NCBI GenBank assembly: GCA_964652975.1 | Contig: CAZZCN010000022.1 | Location: forward strand, 1-38,471 | From: CAZZCN01 sp964652975 | GTDB taxonomy: Bacteria > Bacillota > Clostridia > Saccharofermentanales > UBA5734 | Direction: 5' to 3' | DNA: 38,471 bases | In this document: piece after piece, positions 23,467 through 31,571 of the stretch | Layout: each line of letters begins with the position of its first letter | Numbering within the stretch: the stretch's first letter is position 1 | Program-made: the position numbers and the translations under genes | Notes under the pieces: generated by a model | Told to the model about the DNA's origin: nothing | The model's input: only the letters and a program-made list of their open reading frames with translations | The model's database searches: none

Positions 23467-24981
23467 TTAGCTACACTCCTCTATCCGCTGACAGCCATTG
23501 GCAGCCAGCAATACTTTGTTTTCATCTAAATCGCCTTTAAGTTCATCAATAATATGACCCTGTTTTATTGCGATAACCCGGTCTGACAGAGCTACAAGTT
23601 CAGGCAGGTCGGATGAGAGCAGCAAAACAGCGACACCCTCTTCAGCCAGCTTGACTATGGTCTCATGGATCAGTTTTTTGGCTCCTACGTCCACACCTCG
23701 GGTAGGTTCATCAAGTATAAGCACCTTGGGTTTTGTCGAAAGCCATTTTGCAAGAAGTATCTTCTGCTGATTTCCGCCGGACAGATTAGATGTCCCGACA
23801 CTCGGATCATGAGGATAAATGGTTAATTTCTCGTATAGGTCTCTAATTATCCCTCTCCCGCGTACAGGAAAATAAAATCCGAATTTCGAAAGTCTGCCTA
23901 TTATTGATGAAAGTATGTTTTCGCGGTTTGTAAGTCTAAGTGCGAGGCCTTCCTGCTTGCGGTCCTCAGTAAGATATGCTATTCCCTTTTCCAGCATTTT
24001 ATTCATATTTACAGCTTTAACCGGAGCCCCGTCAAGAATTATCTGACCGTCATCAATTTTGTCAACGCCGGCAAGACATCTTCCGAGTTCTGTTCGTCCT
24101 GCACCGGCAAGCCCAACTACACCAAGGATTTCACCTTTGTAAAGATTAAACGATATATCATGAATGAAGCCATAATGAGTAAGATTTTTTACCTCTAGAA
24201 TCTTGCCCTGGGTATTTGTAATACGTTGTTTGTAGAAATCAGTTACTTTTTGACCGATCATCATCTCGACAAGACTTTCCTTTGTCACTTCACTTATATC
24301 ACAGGTTTTGATTTTCTTGCCGTCTCGCAGAACTGTAACCCTGTCGGCTATCTCGAAAACCTCATGAAGATGGTGGGAAATATATACAATAGCCATACCT
24401 TGTTTTTTTAAATCCCTTATTATTTCAAATAGCATGTTTACTTCTTTGTTCGAAAGAGCTGATGTAGGTTCGTCCATTACCAGTATTTTGGGATTGCCTT
24501 TAAGTACTTTTGCCATTTCAATCAATTGTGATTCATGCTGGCTTATATTTTTCATAATTGTAGCAGGATCGATTTTCTTGTCCAGACGCACACGTGCAAG
24601 TGCTTTAACAGACTCTTCACGCAGCATTTTCATGTCAACGAACATCGCTTTGCCGGGGATTGCGCCCGCATATATGTTCTCCTGCACACTCCTGTTGTAT
24701 GCAATGCTTAGCTCCTGATAAACCATTCCGACCCCGTCGGTTTTTGCTGTTATCGGCGAGTGCAGCATAACTTTTTTTCCGTCTATAAAAATATCACCCG
24801 TGTAATCATCATATGATCCTGCCAGAATTTTCATCAGCGTTGACTTGCCTGCACCGTTTTCTCCCATTAAGGCATGAACCTCACCTGGTCTGACTTCAAA
24901 ATCGACACCGTCAACTGCCAGCGTTCCGGGAAAGCGCTTGCTTATATTCTTCATTTCCAGCGCTATTGTTTGCTGTTTCAT
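23467..24981 (-). CDS. Sugar ABC transporter ATP-binding protein (double ATPase domain)
   Basis: This 504-residue cytosolic ATPase of the RbsA/MglA type energises the importer. The first domain has Walker A GENGAGKST at 40-48, Walker B ILVMDEPTSAL and the switch His in VYISHHLHEVFE. The second domain has the degenerate Walker A GLAGAGRTELGR typical of sugar importers, then the signature LSGGNQQK and Walker B VLILDEPTRGVDVGAK. It is the first gene of the transporter operon (ATPase, two permeases, two receptors, then UroD-4 and the mutarotase). A well-spaced promoter lies upstream, facing away from the YesN gene. The ligand cannot be deduced from the ATPase. Confidence 0.95.
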   Translation of the reverse strand: MKQQTIALEMKNISKRFPGTLAVDGVDFEVRPGEVHALMGENGAGKSTLMKILAGSYDDYTGDIFIDGKKVMLHSPITAKTDGVGMVYQELSIAYNRSVQENIYAGAIPGKAMFVDMKMLREESVKALARVRLDKKIDPATIMKNISQHESQLIEMAKVLKGNPKILVMDEPTSALSNKEVNMLFEIIRDLKKQGMAIVYISHHLHEVFEIADRVTVLRDGKKIKTCDISEVTKESLVEMMIGQKVTDFYKQRITNTQGKILEVKNLTHYGFIHDISFNLYKGEILGVVGLAGAGRTELGRCLAGVDKIDDGQIILDGAPVKAVNMNKMLEKGIAYLTEDRKQEGLALRLTNRENILSSIIGRLSKFGFYFPVRGRGIIRDLYEKLTIYPHDPSVGTSNLSGGNQQKILLAKWLSTKPKVLILDEPTRGVDVGAKKLIHETIVKLAEEGVAVLLLSSDLPELVALSDRVIAIKQGHIIDELKGDLDENKVLLAANGCQRIEECS

Positions 24982-25023
24982 AATAAATGCATCACCTTCT
25001 TTCTGTTTTTCTTCTACAATATG

Positions 25024-25052
25024 AGTATAGTTTTCAGAATTGGTTTTGTTAA
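25024..25052 (-). promoter_or_regulatory. Promoter of the ABC importer operon
   Basis: On the minus strand, TTAACA (25047-25052) and TATACT (25024-25029) are separated by exactly 17 bases. It lies about 45 bases upstream of the ATPase start codon and back to back with the promoter of the yesN-like gene. Confidence 0.65.
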
Positions 25053-25103
25053 TACAGAAATTTTATATGCATAGTCGTTTTTTTTGGATGTATAATAGTG
25101 TTC

Positions 25104-25132
25104 TTGACGGTTGTATATCCCCGTGATATTCT
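25104..25132 (+). promoter_or_regulatory. Promoter of the yesN/yesM-like operon
   Basis: TTGACG at 25104-25109 and TATTCT at 25127-25132 are separated by 17 bases. The predicted start point is about 70 bases upstream of the regulator's coding region. Confidence 0.6.
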
Positions 25133-25207
25133 TGATTTAGACTCTAAAGATTTTCTTGTTGCACAATTTTTCTTTATTTGGTTCTTTGGATTTGGAGGAT
25201 ATGTGTT

Positions 25208-26809
25208 TTGTATAAGATTTTGATTGTTGACGATGAGGATATCGTAAGAAATTCTATTGCAAGTCTTATTGACTGGAAAAGCCTCGGATTCGATGAGGTC
25301 TATCAGGCGGAGAACGGAATGGTAGCATTGGATATGGCTGTCAAGTTCAAGCCGGATGTCGTTTTGACTGATATACGAATGCCTTTTATGGATGGTCTGG
25401 AGCTTTCAGCAAGGCTTCGCGAACAGATTCCTTCTGTCAATATCGTTATCTTAAGCGGTCATGATGAATTTAAATATGCCAAGGAGGCAATGACTTACGG
25501 AGTACTTGACTATCTGCTGAAGCCCATAGGTCCGGATTCACTTTCAGAGAAAATGGCGGAGATAAAAGACAAGCTTGATGCAATAAAAAACGAGCAGGCA
25601 TATCTCGAGAAAATGAGAAGCCAGATCCACCAGAGTCTTCCTCTCCTCACTGAGAAATTTCTGAATTCCATTATCACCAATAACTTCGTCAAAAAAACAT
25701 ATCCGAATATGCTGGAGTTTCTTGCCATACCTTTAAATGAAGGCCCTTTTCTTGTAAGTGTCATCGAACCCGACACCAGCGAGACAAGTGAAAATGATTC
25801 CGAATTGTATTTGTTCGCTGTACAGAATATTGCAAAAGAATCCTTGCCGCCAAGCAATCCTATATTCACTGATTCTGAAGGTAGAATAGTCATTATTTTC
25901 AGTTTGGACCCGTCGTTTTCGCAGGAAGCCTCACACGAGTCCGTACTAGAATTGTTGAATATTATGAGCACAAATGTCAATCTTTATCTAAAGATCAAAA
26001 TGACTGCATCTATGGGGTCTATTGTCAGCAAACTCGGAAATATCTACATGTCTTACAATGAAGCGCTTTCTGCCCTGGAATGCAAATATACACTTGGCAA
26101 AAATAAAATTTATGACATTAATGATATGAACTATGTCGAATCTGCAATTGTTTACCCGCACGATGCCTTCTCGGAATTTTTAAACGCAGTTAAATCTACT
26201 AATCAGGATTTGATCAAGAATGCCTCACAATCAATAACTGCTGCATTGAAAAGCGAACAGGTAATTTCCATTGCCAATATCAAACTGGTTTTTATTGAAA
26301 TAATAACCTCTTTGTTAAAGCTTCTTGCAATAACCAAGGGCACTTCACGGTCAGTCTGGACGGAGGGGCTCTCATTGTTCGGCGAACTTGACAGGCTTGA
26401 TACGATTGACTCATTTGCCGAGACAGTTACAGGTTATGCTTTGAAGGTATCATCCGAGTTATCACTGTCCAGGGCAAAAGGAAGCAACAGCATTGTGTCA
26501 AATGTAGTTGATTATTTAATGAAAAACTATCAGCAGGAGGACATTTCTCTGCTGTCTGCCGCCAAATACGCCTCGGTTAATCCATCCTATCTCAGTACTC
26601 TATTCAAGAAGGAAACAGGTAAGAACTTTGTAGATTATCTTAACCGTGTAAGAATAGACAAGGCAATCGACCTTCTGCGCACTACAGATCTGAAGGCATA
26701 TGAAATCGCAGGACTGACTGGTTTTGCCAACCCCCATTACTTCAGCATCCTCTTCAAGAAGATGATAGGCGTATCACCCTCAGAATTCAAAAGCGGTGAC
26801 CATTCATGA
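25208..26809 (+). CDS. Response regulator, receiver plus AraC-type DNA-binding domain (YesN-like)
   Basis: This 533-residue cytosolic regulator has an N-terminal receiver domain: the acidic pocket ILIVDDED, phospho-acceptor D55 in LTDIRMP, and the conserved Lys in DYLLKPIG. A middle region of about 270 residues follows, and a C-terminal AraC helix-turn-helix pair (EDISLLSAAKYASVNPSYLSTLFKK and KAYEIAGLTGFANPHYFSILFKK, then GVSPSEF). I placed the start at TTG 25208, 9 bases after GGAGG. The nearby ATG at 25202 is out of frame, and the TTG at 25178 has no site. Its last bases overlap the kinase gene by 4 (ATGA). Position back to back with the importer operon makes that operon its probable target. 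Confidence 0.92.
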   Translation: MYKILIVDDEDIVRNSIASLIDWKSLGFDEVYQAENGMVALDMAVKFKPDVVLTDIRMPFMDGLELSARLREQIPSVNIVILSGHDEFKYAKEAMTYGVLDYLLKPIGPDSLSEKMAEIKDKLDAIKNEQAYLEKMRSQIHQSLPLLTEKFLNSIITNNFVKKTYPNMLEFLAIPLNEGPFLVSVIEPDTSETSENDSELYLFAVQNIAKESLPPSNPIFTDSEGRIVIIFSLDPSFSQEASHESVLELLNIMSTNVNLYLKIKMTASMGSIVSKLGNIYMSYNEALSALECKYTLGKNKIYDINDMNYVESAIVYPHDAFSEFLNAVKSTNQDLIKNASQSITAALKSEQVISIANIKLVFIEIITSLLKLLAITKGTSRSVWTEGLSLFGELDRLDTIDSFAETVTGYALKVSSELSLSRAKGSNSIVSNVVDYLMKNYQQEDISLLSAAKYASVNPSYLSTLFKKETGKNFVDYLNRVRIDKAIDLLRTTDLKAYEIAGLTGFANPHYFSILFKKMIGVSPSEFKSGDHS

Positions 26810-28776
26810 AAAAAGAATATAATAACAATAACAATAACAATAACAGCAACAGCAGCAAAAATAGTAATAATAATAATAATAATAATAGTAATAATAGTAA
26901 TATAGAAAAAAATTATTTTGCTGCAAATATTTACAATAAAGTTAAATTCCCCTTTCTAAGCAAAATTTTCTTTGGACTGCGAAATAAAATGTTCATTTCT
27001 TTTTCCATTGTAATCATGTTTGCCGTTATCTTCATGTCGTATTTCACAGTTGTCAGGTATAGCCAGACACTACAGACAAACAACATAAAATACTCGAACC
27101 AGGTTATCGGAAATCTTATAAGAAATCTTGATGATTATATCAACGGACTTGAAGGAATAACAAATTTAGCCATATATAACCACTATATACAGACATATCT
27201 GCTTGCACAACGCGAACTGCCTGCAGGTGAAAAGCCTTCTAACGGTACATCACAGGGGAATGATAACTCCCAGAGTTTTGAAATGAGTCTTGAACTTCTT
27301 GGCAATTTTATATATACACGGAAGGATATCGCCTCTATTTTGCTTTTTAAGAATGACAAGTTGACTTTATTCAAGAGTACAAACTTAAATATCGACACAT
27401 CGTTTGCATTCAAGAACGAGCCTTGGTACATCAACACTCAGAAAGCGGGCAACACGCCTGTCATAACAGGTCCCCACCTGCAGTCATATCTTTTCCAAAA
27501 TGCAGAAACGGTTTTTTCTGTCAGCAGGATTATCGAGGGATATGATGGACGAGGATCGGTCGGTACAATACTTGTCGATACAAACCTTAAAGTGGTTGAT
27601 GAACTTTGCAACTCTGCCGAATTGATAGGAAACGGGTATATTTTCGTTATAGATGACAATTCAGATGTGGTTTTTCATCCTGACAACAAAAACAGGATTA
27701 CAGCTAATCCTGACAAAACCCGTAATAATGTCTATGAAGATATAATGCCGCTTTTCGGCAAATCTGATGCCGGCTCTTTTACCTCGATAATCAACAATGA
27801 AAAGGAACAGCTTGTCTTCAAGAAAATGCCCAGAACCAATTGGACTGTTGTTGCTGTAACTCCTTATAAGGACATGGTAGCGGACACGCGAAATATTCAA
27901 GTAACAGTCGTAATCGCAGGATTGATTTGCCTGATTGTTCTTTTTGCTTTGATTCAGTTTCTTGCACGAAGATTTACAAAACCGATTATCTCCCTTACCA
28001 AAATGATGAACCAGGCGGATGAAGGCAACCTGAACATTCGCTCCGACATCCAGACCAATGATGAGATAAGCACTCTGTCACACAGCTTCAACAACATGCT
28101 CGAGCGAATTGACTCGTTAATGAAAGAAGTGGTACTGGAACACGAACTAAAGCGCAAGTCAGACCTCAAGGTCCTGCAATCGCAGATCAACCCCCATTTC
28201 CTATATAACACTTTGGATTCAATAGTCTGGATGATAGCCGGCAATAACAAGAATGCCATTAAAATGATTGAAGCGCTTTCGCGTTTCTTTCGAATCAGTC
28301 TCAGCAAAGGACAGGATCTTGTCACACTTTCCGATGAACTTGAGCATGTAAGAAATTATCTTATAATCCAGGGAATGAGATACCAGAATAAGATTTTGTT
28401 TGACATCAATGTTGACGAATCGCTTATTAATTATATGACACTGAAAATCATCCTGCAGCCTTTGGTAGAAAATTCAATTTACCACGGGATAAAGAACAAG
28501 GACGAAGAGGGGCATATAAATATTTCAGCAGAAATTGTCGAAAATGATCTTATCATATCCGTCGCCGATGACGGTGTTGGAATGGACGAAGAAACATGCA
28601 ACGACATTTTGAAGGAGACTTTCGTACAAAAGCATCCCAGTGGTTCCGGAATCGGAGTACGAAATGTCAACTCGCGTATCAAACTGTATTTCGGAGATGA
28701 ATACGGCCTGTCATTTAAAAGCGAGCTCGGAGTCGGCACTACTGTATATATCAAGCTGCCTTTGATTTTGGAGTGA
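26806..28776 (+). CDS. Sensor histidine kinase (YesM-like) with poly-Asn N-terminus
   Basis: This 656-residue membrane kinase has a first membrane segment at about 62-83 and a large extracellular dCache-like sensor to about 355. The second membrane segment (about 364-387) is followed by HAMP. The His_kinase domain carries the phospho-acceptor in LQSQINPHFLYNTLDSIVW, and the ATPase domain has LKIILQPLVENSIYHGIK and VADDGVGMDEE. This matches the LytS/YesM kinases that sense sugars or their fragments outside the cell. The ATG overlaps the regulator stop as ATGA. The odd part is residues 6-32, which are almost only Asn and Ser, encoded by an AAT/AAC triplet run, ahead of the first membrane segment and so cytosolic. 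Confidence 0.93.
   Translation: MKKEYNNNNNNNNSNSSKNSNNNNNNNSNNSNIEKNYFAANIYNKVKFPFLSKIFFGLRNKMFISFSIVIMFAVIFMSYFTVVRYSQTLQTNNIKYSNQVIGNLIRNLDDYINGLEGITNLAIYNHYIQTYLLAQRELPAGEKPSNGTSQGNDNSQSFEMSLELLGNFIYTRKDIASILLFKNDKLTLFKSTNLNIDTSFAFKNEPWYINTQKAGNTPVITGPHLQSYLFQNAETVFSVSRIIEGYDGRGSVGTILVDTNLKVVDELCNSAELIGNGYIFVIDDNSDVVFHPDNKNRITANPDKTRNNVYEDIMPLFGKSDAGSFTSIINNEKEQLVFKKMPRTNWTVVAVTPYKDMVADTRNIQVTVVIAGLICLIVLFALIQFLARRFTKPIISLTKMMNQADEGNLNIRSDIQTNDEISTLSHSFNNMLERIDSLMKEVVLEHELKRKSDLKVLQSQINPHFLYNTLDSIVWMIAGNNKNAIKMIEALSRFFRISLSKGQDLVTLSDELEHVRNYLIIQGMRYQNKILFDINVDESLINYMTLKIILQPLVENSIYHGIKNKDEEGHINISAEIVENDLIISVADDGVGMDEETCNDILKETFVQKHPSGSGIGVRNVNSRIKLYFGDEYGLSFKSELGVGTTVYIKLPLILE
26821..26901 (+). 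repeat. AAT/AAC/AGY triplet repeat in the kinase gene
   Basis: About 27 consecutive codons are AAT, AAC, AGC or AGT (one AAA interrupts), including seven AAT in a row. The repeat unit is 3 bases, so length changes would keep the frame and alter only the Asn tract. Confidence 0.9.
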
Positions 28777-28972
28777 TTTTGGGAAATAAGAATACCCAAA
28801 TCCTATTGAGTAAAAGATATAAATATTGTATGATAAAATAGATTTTGTTGAATAACATTTTTCGATTTTTACAAGACATAATTCTGATAAAGCGATTCTC
28901 ATTCAAAAACTTATTGCTTTTTCTTTTTAGATATATTGACAAGACTTAAATTTGCTATAGCGGAGGGTGAAT
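28777..28972. other. Spacer between yesM-like and hipA-like genes
   Basis: This 196-base AT-rich spacer has no gene. Near its left end TTTTGGG (from 28787) can pair with CCCAAAT around 28795-28802 to make a weak hairpin after the kinase stop, but no T-run follows, so I do not call a terminator. Confidence 0.4.
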
Positions 28973-30151
28973 GTGAACTATATATTAATGCATAAAAGCG
29001 TTCCGGTGGTTGGTCTCGTTATTGATGATGTGACCGGCAATATAATGGATATTGAAGAATGCTACAATGCAGAGCATTTACCCGTTGGAATTATCCTTCA
29101 CCAGGGAAATCTTGACCGTGAGAAACTCAACAAGTGGTGGATTGGCCGTTCTATACCTGCAAGCCGCAGCGGTATCAGAGATGCACTGGAATTTATGAAT
29201 ATCTCCTATACTCCGTTGCTGCTAACGAAATGTCTGGGACTCAGTCTTTCCGACCAATATTGGGTAAGACCCACTAATGCTAACACTAACACTAATACTA
29301 ATACAGAATGGGAAAAGGTAAACTTCTTTGATAATTCATTTTCAGAGGATGTGGGCAATGCTTTATTTGGTAGAATGAACAAAGGAACAGGCATAGACTT
29401 CATGTCACCTGATAACACATCAGATGGATGGCTAAAAAAGAAATGGATTATTGCTGATGGCAAACGCTGTCTGGTAAAAGGCGGAAGCGGTGCGACACAA
29501 CAAGAGCCGTTGAATGAACTTTTAGCCACTGCAATAATGAAAAGACTAAAAATTCCACATACCCCTTATTCCCTGATTTGGGATGACGGATATCCATACA
29601 GTCTATGCGAGGACTTTGTAACAAGCAAAACAGATCTCGTAAGTGCATTCCGTATTATGGAAAGTGCAGAAAAGGACGATAACCAATCAAAATATGAACA
29701 TTATATAAAATGTTGTAATAATTTTGGAATAAACGGAATCAGAGAAAGTCTTGACCAAATGCTGACTCTTGATTTTTTGATTGCTAATGAGGACAGGCAT
29801 TTTAATAACTTCGGAGTTATCCGAGACGCTGACTCCTTGGCCTTTGTAGGATCTGCACCCATTTTTGACAGCGGCACCTCAATGTGGCACGATATTCCAA
29901 CCATAAATATATTTGGATCTATGGACATGCCAAGTAAGCCTTTCGAAAAAACTCATTTAGAGCAGATAAAGCTTGTCAGCAGCTTTGAGTGGTATGACAA
30001 AAATTCATTAAATGGTATTGATGACGAGTGGAGCGATATTCTAAAAATGTCCCCTTTTATAGATGTGTACAGACGAGACGCCTTGGTAGAGGCGTTAAAA
30101 TATCGTGTAGAAGAATTGGACAGAATAGTAATGGAGGATGGTGAAGGGTAA
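28973..30151 (+). CDS. HipA-like serine/threonine kinase domain protein (no HipB partner)
   Basis: This 392-residue protein carries the HipA catalytic domain. LVKGGSGATQQEPLNELLA contains the ATP-binding Lys and the conserved Glu. LIANEDRHFNNFGVIRD is the catalytic loop (Asp in NEDRH), and APIFDSGTSMWHD supplies the Mg2+-binding Asp. Classical HipA phosphorylates glutamyl-tRNA synthetase and is neutralised by HipB; no HipB-like gene is beside it, and the N-terminal ~100 residues do not look like the usual HipA N-terminal subdomain. I chose GTG at 28973 because GGAGG ends 6 bases before; the GTG at 28967 abuts the site. A short Thr-Asn repeat (about residues 100-110) is encoded by a hexamer repeat. 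It may be a toxin or a stand-alone regulatory kinase. Confidence 0.82.
   Translation: MNYILMHKSVPVVGLVIDDVTGNIMDIEECYNAEHLPVGIILHQGNLDREKLNKWWIGRSIPASRSGIRDALEFMNISYTPLLLTKCLGLSLSDQYWVRPTNANTNTNTNTEWEKVNFFDNSFSEDVGNALFGRMNKGTGIDFMSPDNTSDGWLKKKWIIADGKRCLVKGGSGATQQEPLNELLATAIMKRLKIPHTPYSLIWDDGYPYSLCEDFVTSKTDLVSAFRIMESAEKDDNQSKYEHYIKCCNNFGINGIRESLDQMLTLDFLIANEDRHFNNFGVIRDADSLAFVGSAPIFDSGTSMWHDIPTINIFGSMDMPSKPFEKTHLEQIKLVSSFEWYDKNSLNGIDDEWSDILKMSPFIDVYRRDALVEALKYRVEELDRIVMEDGEG
29273..29302 (+). repeat. Hexamer repeat (ACTAAY) inside the hipA-like gene
   Basis: Five consecutive units ACTAAT, GCTAAC, ACTAAC, ACTAAT, ACTAAT in frame encode Thr/Ala-Asn pairs. Unit changes keep the frame. Confidence 0.85.
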
Positions 30152-30175
30152 GTCCAAGAAATTTTACTACAAGTA

Positions 30176-31558
30176 TTACTTAATTTTATGAGCACAATGT
30201 CCAAGAGCATCATGCACAGCTTCCATTACCATCTCATTTACAGTTGGATGTGGATGTATAGCGCCGCCCATCTCCTTTAAAGTGCTTTCCAGTTTCAATG
30301 CGATAAGGCCCTCGCCTATCATATCAGTGGCATTTGCAATAAACATATGAAGCCCTAAAAATTCTCCTGTTTTTTTATCTGCCACCACCTTGACAAATCC
30401 GTCTGTTTCTCCCATAACAAGTGATTTCCCGTTACCTGCCGCATTGAATTTACCAACAAGAGTATCTATACCACTGGCTTTTGCCCTGTTTTCATCCATT
30501 CCAACGGTTGCAATTTCAGGCTCGGTGTAAATGCAAGCTGGTATTAGCTTAAAATCTGCTTTTTCTCTCGTTTCATGAATCAAATTATGTGCTACAACCA
30601 TCCCTTGTTCTGATGCCGCATGAGCAAGCATTGCCTTGCCATTAACGTCACCTATGGCAAAAATATTTTCCACATTTGTTGCACAATAATCATCGACGCT
30701 GACAAACCCTCTTTCTGTATTAACGCCTGTATTTTCTATATTCAGCTGATTAGTGTTAGGTCTTCTTCCTGCTGCCATTATAACCATTTCAACAGCTTCA
30801 CTGGACTCAGACCCATTTTTTTCAAAGTGGCAAACACTAAGCCCGTTTTGTCGCTCGAATTTATTGATTTTTGAATCTAAATGAAACACTACACCCTTTT
30901 TTTCCATAGTTTTTTGAAGTGAATCGGCTATTTCAATATCGACACCGTTCGCAATTTGAGCCATGATATCTAGAATGACAACCTTGACTTCCAAAGAATT
31001 TAAAATAGTTGCAAATTCAAGTCCAATAACGCCCCCACCAACAATAAGAACACTTTTGGGAAGCTCGGTAAGGCTTAAAAATCCATCACTGTTTACCCAA
31101 TTTATCGTATCCAGTCCATCAATATTTAAATTTGACGGGACAGAGCCTGTTGCAATAACAGCATTTTTAAAGCCTATTTTCGTTTCTCCAACCATCAGCA
31201 TATCTTTATTGATAAATGAGGCAGTTCCTTGCATAAATGTGCAGCCGTTTCCTTTTACTAACCATTCTATACCTTTTCTAAGCTTTAAAACCACGTCATC
31301 TTTTCTCTTCATTATCTGCGAAAAATCAAAACCCGTTTCGCTGCATATTACTCCGAATTCTTTTGCCTTTTTAGCTTTTGTATACATTTTTGATGACTGC
31401 AAAATTGATTTTGTAGGAATACAGCCCCAATTTAAACAGGTTCCACCCAGGTGCTCTTTTTCTATCAGCACTGTTTTTAGCCCTTCCTGTGCGCATCGTA
31501 TTGCACAAACGTAGCCACCGGGTCCTCCACCTATCACAGCAACATCATAATTTTCCAT
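30176..31558 (-). CDS. lpdA: Dihydrolipoyl dehydrogenase (E3)
   Basis: This 460-residue flavoprotein reoxidises dihydrolipoyl groups on E2 with NAD+. The FAD-binding motif GGGPGGYVCAI is at the N-terminus. The redox-active disulfide is C41/C46 in GGTCLNWGCIPTKS. The NAD-binding motif is SVLIVGGGVIGLEFA. The second FAD motif is NIFAIGDVNGKAMLAHAASEQG. The active-site His-Glu pair is in HPHPTVNEMVMEA. There is no N-terminal lipoyl domain. It is the last gene of the E1-E2-E3 operon and starts 13 bases after E2. This gene and E2 are clearly more AT-rich than the E1alpha and CoA-ligase genes upstream. Confidence 0.96.
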   Translation of the reverse strand: MENYDVAVIGGGPGGYVCAIRCAQEGLKTVLIEKEHLGGTCLNWGCIPTKSILQSSKMYTKAKKAKEFGVICSETGFDFSQIMKRKDDVVLKLRKGIEWLVKGNGCTFMQGTASFINKDMLMVGETKIGFKNAVIATGSVPSNLNIDGLDTINWVNSDGFLSLTELPKSVLIVGGGVIGLEFATILNSLEVKVVILDIMAQIANGVDIEIADSLQKTMEKKGVVFHLDSKINKFERQNGLSVCHFEKNGSESSEAVEMVIMAAGRRPNTNQLNIENTGVNTERGFVSVDDYCATNVENIFAIGDVNGKAMLAHAASEQGMVVAHNLIHETREKADFKLIPACIYTEPEIATVGMDENRAKASGIDTLVGKFNAAGNGKSLVMGETDGFVKVVADKKTGEFLGLHMFIANATDMIGEGLIALKLESTLKEMGGAIHPHPTVNEMVMEAVHDALGHCAHKIK

Positions 31559-31571
31559 ATATATTACTCTC

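Noticed and set aside
24927..24944. Catabolite-responsive (cre-like) site GGGAAAGCGCTTGC
   Set aside because: It lies inside the first codons of the ATPase and matches the consensus only partly; I see no independent support.
28787..28802. Terminator after the yesM-like gene
   Set aside because: The short TTTTGGG/CCCAAAT pairing is not followed by a T-run.
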